11,782 nt of DNA from positions 1 through 11,782 of the forward strand of contig RFIK01000236.1 in NCBI GenBank assembly GCA_003695605.1, read 5' to 3'. Shown here one piece after another: positions 6,890 to 11,782 of the stretch. The stretch is from Chlorobiota bacterium. GTDB taxonomy: Bacteria > Bacteroidota > Ignavibacteria > Kapaibacteriales > NICIL-2. Numbering within the stretch: the first letter of the stretch is position 1; each line of letters begins with the position of its first letter. The notes beneath the pieces were generated by a model. It saw nothing but the letters and a program-made list of their open reading frames with translations. It made no database searches and had not been told where the DNA came from. Position numbers and translations under genes: made by a program.

Positions 6890-7366
6890 ATGGTACTCAA
6901 CGTTGGTGACCGTGCACCGAACTTTACGCTCTACGACCAGGATCGTACGAAGCGATCGTTGGACGAATTCCTCGGCACGCCAGTCGTCCTGGCATTCTTC
7001 CCTGGCGCATTCACGGGAGTCTGCGACACTGAAATGTGCACACTCCGCGATTCGATGCACCGTTTCAGCGAAGCCAACGCACACGTCATTGGCATCAGCG
7101 TTGACCCGCCGTTTGTGCTCAAAGAGTTTGCCACAAAGTACTCGCTGCCATTTGTTCTCCTTTCCGACTTCGATCGCTCTGTTTCGAAGCTCTACGGCGT
7201 GCTCTTCCAAAACCTCGCAGGTCTGGAAGGCTACCACACGAGCAACCGTGCTGTGTTCATCCTCGATGGCAGCGGCACGATTCGCTACATCTGGGTTGCT
7301 TCGCCCAGTCCCGGCGTTGAGCCACCTTACGATGAAGTCATCGCACAAACCAAAGCGATCGCGTAG
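6890..7366 (+). CDS. Peroxiredoxin, BCP/AhpE-like
   Basis: Thiol peroxidase that reduces H2O2 and organic hydroperoxides in the cytoplasm, 158 residues and one AhpC-TSA domain. The active-site loop is FFPGAFTGVCDTEMC (36-50). Cys45 is the peroxidatic Cys in the TxxC motif. Cys50, five residues on, matches in spacing and even numbering the resolving Cys of E. coli BCP, so an atypical 2-Cys mechanism with an intramolecular disulphide is likely. Other family marks are GDRAPNF (6-12), GISVD, LLSDF and the RAVFILD strand. ATG 6890 is chosen because GDRAP starts six residues in. Longer frames from 6785 would run through the divergent peptidase signal peptide. The start lies 15 bp from the peptidase start. 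The reductant (thioredoxin, glutaredoxin or mycoredoxin) cannot be inferred. Confidence 0.92.
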   Translation: MVLNVGDRAPNFTLYDQDRTKRSLDEFLGTPVVLAFFPGAFTGVCDTEMCTLRDSMHRFSEANAHVIGISVDPPFVLKEFATKYSLPFVLLSDFDRSVSKLYGVLFQNLAGLEGYHTSNRAVFILDGSGTIRYIWVASPSPGVEPPYDEVIAQTKAIA

Positions 7367-7397
7367 CTGCTCGTGACACTCACAGGCAGCTGAGCAG
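7365..7397. terminator. Alternative hairpins between convergent stops
   Basis: Two overlapping 6-bp stems are possible: AGCTGC/GCAGCT (7365-7370 with 7386-7391) and CTGCTC/GAGCAG (7367-7372 with 7392-7397). They bridge the 13-bp space between the peroxiredoxin stop and the stop of the minus-strand propeller gene. Neither is followed by a T-run. This is a weak candidate for a shared terminator. Confidence 0.3.
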
Positions 7398-8594
7398 ATA
7401 CAACCGCCCTTGAACAATCCCGAGTGCCTCATAGCGGCCTCTGCGGCGGTTGTAAATCGGCGGTAGCACTGCGTCGCACATCCGGCTGTAGGTAAAGGTA
7501 GCCTTGTCGGTTCGACGAACGAAGAGATTCGTCGGCGTACCGTACGAAAATGTCTTCGATCCAGGCCGCCGTGCGATCACCTGTGCCGGACTCAGATCCT
7601 GCCCCAGTGGCAGGCGCTGCCCATCGAGCACAAGAAAACAGTCCACATCACAGCCGAGTCCGTAGAGTTCGCTTCCCTCGGGAGTAAAGCTGACGCGCTC
7701 AAGTGGAAAGCGCCCAATGCCGTACTCGGTGCCACTATGCAGCAGGAAGAAGGTGCCCTGTCGGCTCGCAAGAGCACCGTACTGGGGCATGTATGGATGC
7801 AGCACCACTGACCAAACGCTATCGTATTGCTGGCTTGGGAGCGGACGGTTGTAGTCCTCGCCGAGCAGCAGCACCAAATGCCAGCCAAGATTCTGCACGT
7901 GCGCAACTGCGGCAGTTCCGGTGCGATTGACGTTGATAGCACGGACACTTTCGAACGGACCTGCAACATGCTCTGTATCGCGCATGATACGCCACTGGCC
8001 GCCTGCACGCTGGGCGTAGAGCGGACGTTGATTGCTCCAGAACCCTGCCAGGAGAAATTCATCGGCAGTCGCGACCTCTCTGCCATCAACGATGAGACGC
8101 TGTTGCTGCTGGAGCTTCTCCGTCCATGCGATGTGTGCGCCATCAGGCGAGAGCAGAAGTCCACTGATCCGCCGCACAGCAGTGTACTGCTTGTCGCGAT
8201 GCGCGATGATTTCGGCTGATCCTTCCATGCAACCGATCGCAACCACCGCAGCATTTGGCGCAAAAACCAATGCTGTCGGCTGCGCACAGCGGACTGGGAT
8301 CGTCACGGTATCTACCAGAAGTTCCCACATGCCGGCTCGTTGTACCCACGCGGCCCAGTGGTTACCCTCAGCGGAGAGAACCGGACGGCCGACCCGGTCG
8401 TAGCTTGCATTTCGATAGCCATTGATGACCAGCCGCTGCTGCCCTGCATAGGGCGCGGTGATCGCCCACCAGAGGCCAGTTGTATCGAGCTGGGCCTCGA
8501 CCAATGGCTCACTGCCATCGAGCAAGAGTTCATCGGTGCACTGCGCAATGGCGATTGCACTTGTGGTAACAAGAATCAAAAACATGCGTATCAT
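7380..8594 (-). CDS. Exported beta-propeller-like protein of unknown function
   Basis: I do not recognise a named family for this 404-residue protein. Residues 1-17 form a signal peptide with an AIA cleavage site before Gln18-Cys19. The Gln at -1 of Cys19 argues against a lipoprotein. The rest is a series of about 40-50-residue beta-rich units with a recurring pattern: hydrophobic strand, (L/I)V-x-(D/N)G, strand, then a S-P-[DE]-G or similar turn followed by AxW or AxV. Examples lie near 55-95, 146-172, 197-235 and 303-330, with SPDG at 149-152, TPEG at 304-307 and VDG/LDG near 169 and 323. This resembles WD40-like/TolB-type propeller blades. Seven Cys residues remain after export, including Cys315 and Cys319. 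Its ATG overlaps the cyclo-ligase stop as ATGA, so it is the last gene of the M20 operon. A scaffold or binding role outside the cytoplasm is possible but unproven. Confidence 0.7.
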   Translation of the reverse strand: MIRMFLILVTTSAIAIAQCTDELLLDGSEPLVEAQLDTTGLWWAITAPYAGQQRLVINGYRNASYDRVGRPVLSAEGNHWAAWVQRAGMWELLVDTVTIPVRCAQPTALVFAPNAAVVAIGCMEGSAEIIAHRDKQYTAVRRISGLLLSPDGAHIAWTEKLQQQQRLIVDGREVATADEFLLAGFWSNQRPLYAQRAGGQWRIMRDTEHVAGPFESVRAINVNRTGTAAVAHVQNLGWHLVLLLGEDYNRPLPSQQYDSVWSVVLHPYMPQYGALASRQGTFFLLHSGTEYGIGRFPLERVSFTPEGSELYGLGCDVDCFLVLDGQRLPLGQDLSPAQVIARRPGSKTFSYGTPTNLFVRRTDKATFTYSRMCDAVLPPIYNRRRGRYEALGIVQGRLYLLSCL

Positions 8595-9157
8595 CGTCGC
8601 ACCACACCGAGTTCAGTGATGACAGCATCGAGCTGCTGATCGTGCTCTTCCCGCGGGATCTCCTCGACGAACTGCATCGCATACGCCAGACCAAACCGCA
8701 CAAACGGCACGCTCGACAAGAACCGATCGTAGTACCCCTTGCCATAGCCGACGCGGTACAACATGCGATCGAATGCAACAAGAGGCACCAGAACCAGTGG
8801 CGCAGACGCTTCAAGTTCGGCAGCACTGAGCAACGGAGCATCAGCTGGGACAGGAATACCGTACAGGCCTTCGGTACGTTGGCTTGCAGCTGTCAGTACT
8901 GCGTGAGCAAGTTCGGATGCACCTTGCGTCAGAACAGGCACGATGACGCTTTTCCCTTCGCTCCAGGCACGCTCGATGATCGGCTGGGTATCTACTTCTC
9001 CTCGAATTGGCAAGTACACGTGGAGCGCACGCGCCATGATATACTCTGGCTGCGCCCAGAGATGTTCAGCAATGGCGAGGGAATACTCCTGGCGTTCGGT
9101 TGGCGACAGCTGCCCTCGTGCTGCGATCAATCGCCGGCGGATCTCTGCTTTCGTCAT
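8591..9157 (-). CDS. fau: 5-formyltetrahydrofolate cyclo-ligase
   Basis: ATP-dependent enzyme (MTHFS; YgfA/Fau) that converts 5-formyl-THF to 5,10-methenyl-THF and so returns the inhibitory storage form to the one-carbon pool. The 188 residues match the usual single-domain length. It opens with TKAEIRRRLIAAR (2-14), where basic residues contribute to ATP binding in this family. Further marks are LPIRGEVDTQPI (49-60), the substrate-site TEGLYGIPVP (95-104), PLVAFD (125-130) and the strongly conserved GYGKGYYDR loop (137-145). ATG 9157 overlaps the stop of the upstream permease gene as ATGA. The frame remains open far upstream, but that part overlaps the permease gene in another phase and has no homology. 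No ribosome site is visible, so expression probably depends on translational coupling. The 6S RNA often found beside this gene in other bacteria is not present here. Confidence 0.93.
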   Translation of the reverse strand: MTKAEIRRRLIAARGQLSPTERQEYSLAIAEHLWAQPEYIMARALHVYLPIRGEVDTQPIIERAWSEGKSVIVPVLTQGASELAHAVLTAASQRTEGLYGIPVPADAPLLSAAELEASAPLVLVPLVAFDRMLYRVGYGKGYYDRFLSSVPFVRFGLAYAMQFVEEIPREEHDQQLDAVITELGVVRR

Positions 9158-10071
9158 CGCTGCTGCGAAAGTTGAACCACTGCAGGAAGCATTGCTGCTG
9201 CAACGATCGCCGCGGCACCTATTGCTTCGCGTTGGGTCAAACGCTCCCCGTTGGCAACGATCCCCAACAGCGTAGCGAAGACTGGCTCGAGCGCGAAAAT
9301 CAGCGCAACCCTTGTAGCAGAAACACCGGGCTGCAACCGCGTCTGGATATACGTTGCCAGCACAGATGCCAGGATACTTGTGTAGAGCACCGCGATGACA
9401 ACATCGAGATTCCACGTTATCGAGAACTGCCCCAGGAACGATACGTCCGAAAAGTTGAGCAGATGTGCTGCAAGGTGCCAGACTCCACCGAACGCTGCCG
9501 TCACTCCACACTGCAAGATGACCAGACCTCCAGTTCCAAGCGATCCTAGGTGCTCGATGCCGGCATAACTCATGTACCCCATGTAGTACGACCATGCAAG
9601 TGCACCAAGGAGTGTTGCTGCATCGCCCCGATTGAAGCTGCCACCGTCGGGATTCGAAAGCAATACGATGCCGATGATCCCGAGTGCAGCGCCCCACCAC
9701 TCCCTCGCTGTTGGGTGACGGCGCCAGACGATCCGCTGCAGTAGCGGCACGAACACGACGAACGTGCCAGTGAAAAATGCACTCCGGGCAATCGTTGTGT
9801 GGAGCAGCCCCCACGTTTGGAGGAAAAATCCAATGCCAAACGTCACACCAAGCACCATGCCGTGCTGCAGAAGGCTGCGATCCTCCCAGAGCCTGGAGAG
9901 TGACTTCCTCCACACAATGATCGCTGCCACCGTTGCTAAAGCAAAACGCACCGTCACGAGCGCAATGGGGTCGCTCCATTGGAGCGCACGTTTGATGAGC
10001 AGAAACGTCCCTGCCCACAGGAGCGTTACCCCAACCAACGCCAGTTCGGCGCCACGCGGTTTACGCTCCAC
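9154..10071 (-). CDS. EamA/DMT-superfamily permease
   Basis: Inner-membrane transporter of the drug/metabolite superfamily, 305 residues with about ten hydrophobic helices arranged as two EamA repeats (about 8-140 and 150-300). Family marks include the first helix with LLWAGTFLLIKRAL (17-30) and the FALATVAAIIVWR helix. The second-repeat end ALIFALEPVFATLLG precedes a late NGERLTQREAIGA segment, which matches the classic LEPV...GE.lt..q..G pattern of EamA. The substrate is not predictable; relatives export amino acids, nucleosides or other metabolites. The start is GTG 10071: GGAGG lies 9 nt upstream, and the first helix follows a short basic leader. It overlaps the M20 peptidase end by 11 bp. 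The upstream frame to 10176 overlaps that gene and was not used. Confidence 0.88.
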   Translation of the reverse strand: MERKPRGAELALVGVTLLWAGTFLLIKRALQWSDPIALVTVRFALATVAAIIVWRKSLSRLWEDRSLLQHGMVLGVTFGIGFFLQTWGLLHTTIARSAFFTGTFVVFVPLLQRIVWRRHPTAREWWGAALGIIGIVLLSNPDGGSFNRGDAATLLGALAWSYYMGYMSYAGIEHLGSLGTGGLVILQCGVTAAFGGVWHLAAHLLNFSDVSFLGQFSITWNLDVVIAVLYTSILASVLATYIQTRLQPGVSATRVALIFALEPVFATLLGIVANGERLTQREAIGAAAIVAAAMLPAVVQLSQQR

Positions 10072-11431
10072 GCTGCAGCTCCTCCAGAAAGCGAGCAACT
10101 GCCTCGATACCGCGGTAAAAGTTCGCAAGGTGAAAATGCTCGTTCGGTGAGTGTGCACCGTCAGAGTGCAACCCAAACCCCATCAGCACAACAGGTACTC
10201 CGAGCATCTGCTGGAAATGACTCACGACAGGGATCGAGCCCCCTTCCCGCTGGAAAACAGGCGACCGACCGAAAGTTTGCTCGAGCGCACGTGCAGCTGC
10301 CTTCATCGGCAGCGATTCCCGATCCACAAGAACCGGATCAGCGCCATGGAGCGTGCGAACCGATACACGCACCCCACCAGGCGCACTACGCTCGATGTGT
10401 TCTGCAACGAGCCGAGCTATTCGATCGGCACGCTGATCAGGCACCAAACGCATCGAAATCTTCGCATGCGCACTGGCAGGCAGCACTGTTTTTGCACCGT
10501 CGCCAGTAAATCCGCTCCACAGACCGTTAACATCGAGCGTCGGACGAACGCTGAGCCGCTCCAGGACGGTGTATCCCGCCTCTCCGCCGAGCGCTGGTAC
10601 ACCGAGTTCCCGTTGGTACGCTTCCTCATCGAACGACAAGGATGCAATCAATACGCGCTCGTTGTCATCGAGCGGACGCACATCGTCGTAAAAGCCAGGG
10701 ACTGCAACTTTTCCTGCATCGTCGTGCAGCGCTGCAATGATGCGAGCCAGCGCATTGGCAGGATTGACGACAGCACCACCATACGAACCGCTGTGGAGAT
10801 CCCGCTTTGGTCCTTGGACGGTCAGCTCAAGGTACGCAAGGCCTCGCAAACCATAGACGAGTGATGGGACATCCGGTGCAAACATCGCCGTATCGCAGAT
10901 GAGCACCGCATCACAGGCTAATTGCTGGCGATACGCCTGGAGAAATCCTTTGAGATTGGGTGAACCAATTTCTTCCTCGCCTTCGATGAGCAGCTTCACC
11001 GTGCAGGGAAGCGTCCCAGCTCCTTGCAACCACGATTCGATCGCTTTGATGACCAGAAAAACTTGTCCCTTATCGTCAGTCGCACCGCGCGCGAAGAGTA
11101 CACCGTCGCGCTCTGTCGGCTCAAAAGGCGGTGCGATCCACTCATCGAGTGGGTCAATAGGCTGAACGTCGTAGTGACCGTAAAAGAGGAGCCTCGGCGC
11201 ATTGGGCACGCTCGCGTGAAACTCTGCATAAACGACCGGATGACCGGACGTGGGTATTACCTGACAGACCTGAGCACCGATCGTTTGGAGATGATCGGCA
11301 AGCCATTGCGCTGTACTGTGGACGTCGTCGCGATGGGTTGCAAGGGTACTGATACTGGGAAAACGGAGAAACTCTCCGAGCTCACGGACAAAACGTGCAC
11401 GATGCGCGGTCGCGTAGTCGGAAGCAGTCAT
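10061..11431 (-). CDS. M20-family dipeptidase (CNDP/PepV-like)
   Basis: Cytosolic di-zinc peptidase of family M20 (carnosinase CN2-like), 456 residues, which cleaves dipeptides or short peptides. The metal ligands are readable: His86 in GHYDVQP (85-91), bridging Asp119 or Asp120 in GATDDKGQ, Glu153 as base and Glu154 as ligand in EGEEEIGS (150-157), Asp180 in LICDT, and His427 in DGAHSPNEHF. His213 in DLHSGSYGG matches the conserved His at the start of the lid/dimerisation domain (about 205-325). The motif set points to a dipeptidase rather than to ArgE, DapE or carboxypeptidase G2. There is no signal peptide. ATG 11431 gives the normal N-terminus (FLRFPSIS at 21-28), though no ribosome site precedes it. 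It heads a compact operon with EamA, cyclo-ligase and propeller genes. One speculative reading is that the permease moves its substrates or products. Confidence 0.93.
   Translation of the reverse strand: MTASDYATAHRARFVRELGEFLRFPSISTLATHRDDVHSTAQWLADHLQTIGAQVCQVIPTSGHPVVYAEFHASVPNAPRLLFYGHYDVQPIDPLDEWIAPPFEPTERDGVLFARGATDDKGQVFLVIKAIESWLQGAGTLPCTVKLLIEGEEEIGSPNLKGFLQAYRQQLACDAVLICDTAMFAPDVPSLVYGLRGLAYLELTVQGPKRDLHSGSYGGAVVNPANALARIIAALHDDAGKVAVPGFYDDVRPLDDNERVLIASLSFDEEAYQRELGVPALGGEAGYTVLERLSVRPTLDVNGLWSGFTGDGAKTVLPASAHAKISMRLVPDQRADRIARLVAEHIERSAPGGVRVSVRTLHGADPVLVDRESLPMKAAARALEQTFGRSPVFQREGGSIPVVSHFQQMLGVPVVLMGFGLHSDGAHSPNEHFHLANFYRGIEAVARFLEELQRGA
10081..10085 (-). promoter_or_regulatory. 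Ribosome binding site deciding the GTG start of the EamA gene
   Basis: GGAGG on the minus strand lies inside the last codons of the M20 peptidase gene, 9 nt before GTG 10071. It is the best Shine-Dalgarno match in the window and supports a GTG start with no ATG nearby. Confidence 0.6.
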
Positions 11432-11460
11432 TGGGAATTGCTGCAGATGGTTGTGTGGAA

Positions 11461-11497
11461 TGCACCGAACATTCTACACGCAGAAGTTCGGCGTGCA
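11461..11497. terminator. Strong hairpin between the edge gene and the M20 operon
   Basis: An imperfect 14-bp stem: TGCA and CCGAAC (11461-11470) plus TTCT (11472-11475) pair with AGAA, GTTCGG and TGCA (11482-11491, 11494-11497). It has a 6-nt loop, one single-base bulge (11471) and one 2-nt bulge (11492-11493). It lies 30 nt before the M20 start and 34 nt after the stop of the upstream minus-strand gene. Lacking a T-tract, it could be a terminator for the upstream gene or a leader structure of the M20 mRNA. It is the only notable element in the 99-bp gap 11432-11530. Confidence 0.5.
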
Positions 11498-11530
11498 AAT
11501 TACAACCCACTCCGCGGTAGGTTGCAGCAG

Positions 11531-11782
11531 TTACTGCCTTGGTGAAGACATCGTCGGTGAAGCCTCGGCACCGTACGTGGCCGCAGACAGCACCCCCATG
11601 TGGGAAAGGAACATCCGAACGTCCTCAGCTTTGAGAATGTTGCCCGTTGCGTGATACGCTTCGATGAGTGTGTTGCAGATCAGCTCCATGTACTGCATTC
11701 GGACTCGCTCATCGGGAAGCTGAATCCAGGCTCGCTGCTCATACGGTCGCTCAAGCACAGCAAGTGCGCGCGCTGGTTTGCC
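11531..11782 (-). CDS. C-terminal fragment of an unidentified protein with TPR-like helices
   Basis: The frame is open to the window edge, so only the last 83 residues are seen and the start lies outside. The GTG at 11758 is not needed as a start. The sequence is helical: it begins with GKPARALAVLE and later has ICNTLIEAYHATGNILKAEDV. Both resemble TPR half-repeats (a G-x-x-x-K/R-A pattern). The last 20 residues look like a disordered tail. The layout recalls the C-terminal end of the large DUF2723 membrane glycosyltransferase-like proteins of the Bacteroidota, where a similar helix pair follows the membrane part. That identification is tentative, and any TPR protein would fit. It lies upstream of the M20 operon on the same strand, separated by 99 bp and a strong hairpin. 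Confidence 0.6.
   Translation of the reverse strand, partial: GKPARALAVLERPYEQRAWIQLPDERVRMQYMELICNTLIEAYHATGNILKAEDVRMFLSHMGVLSAATYGAEASPTMSSPRQ

Noticed and set aside
4613..7363. Scattered GCGATCGC-like palindromes resembling HIP1
   Set aside because: Too few and irregular; the gene content does not suggest a cyanobacterium.
6875..7432. Upstream extension of the M1 peptidase frame by 186 codons
   Set aside because: It would place a clear signal peptide in the middle of the protein and runs fully antisense to the peroxiredoxin gene; composition alone keeps the frame open.
9158..10018. Upstream extension of the cyclo-ligase frame by 287 codons
   Set aside because: It lies inside the EamA permease gene in another phase, has low-complexity Cys/Arg-rich sequence, and the cyclo-ligase domain begins right at ATG 9157.
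10151..10864. 237-codon plus-strand open frame
   Set aside because: Antisense to the M20 peptidase; the peptide has no recognisable pattern and the opposite strand explains the region fully.
8591..11431. Mobile element or transferred island
   Set aside because: No transposase, integrase, direct repeats or att-like tRNA duplication seen; the tRNA-Pro gene is intact and I see no partial copy elsewhere in the window.
11471..11499. Sigma-70-like promoter TTTGCA-17-TAGAAT on the minus strand before the M20 gene
   Set aside because: The -35 match is poor and both boxes coincide with the arms of the 14-bp hairpin, which explains the sequence better.

Overview
This looks like an ordinary chromosomal stretch from a GC-rich bacterium, probably of the Bacteroidota/Chlorobi/Kapabacteria (FCB) group. 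The lineage call is inference and of low confidence. It rests on mostly absent or weak Shine-Dalgarno sites, two matches to the Bacteroidota-type -7 element TAnnTTTG (one just upstream of the tRNA gene, one upstream of the peroxiredoxin gene), and gene families common in that group. There are no insertion sequences, CRISPR arrays, integrases or phage genes. I found no convincing new defence, metabolic or mobile system.

Layout. Positions 1-1415 (+) hold the 3' part of a dTDP-4-dehydrorhamnose 3,5-epimerase gene (rfbC), followed 3 bp later by a membrane-anchored DNA/RNA non-specific endonuclease. Positions 1416-1625 hold a hairpin, a tRNA-Pro(TGG) gene on the minus strand and the upstream region of a small SRPBCC/AHSA1-like gene (1626-2078, +). 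Positions 6874 down to 2079 (-) form a likely four-gene operon: exported M1 metallopeptidase with a C-terminal helical repeat region, ABC ATPase, ABC-2 permease and ferritin. A BCP-type peroxiredoxin (6890-7366, +) starts divergently only 15 bp from the peptidase start. Positions 11431 down to 7380 (-) form a second tight operon: M20 dipeptidase, EamA permease, 5-formyltetrahydrofolate cyclo-ligase and an exported beta-propeller-like protein, with successive overlaps of 11, 4 and 4 bp. At 11531-11782 (-) is the C-terminal end of an unidentified protein with TPR-like helices.

How the parts may work together. The two peptidases suggest peptide use (M1 outside the cytoplasm, M20 on small peptides inside). 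The ATPase and permease form one ABC-2 type transporter. Ferritin and the peroxiredoxin are a natural iron and peroxide pair, and they lie at the far end and at the head of the same divergent block. A less expected feature is structural: six gene boundaries carry inverted repeats that lack a T-tract, two of them filling the short spacers inside the peptidase-ABC-ferritin operon. No gene-free stretch exceeds 300 bp.
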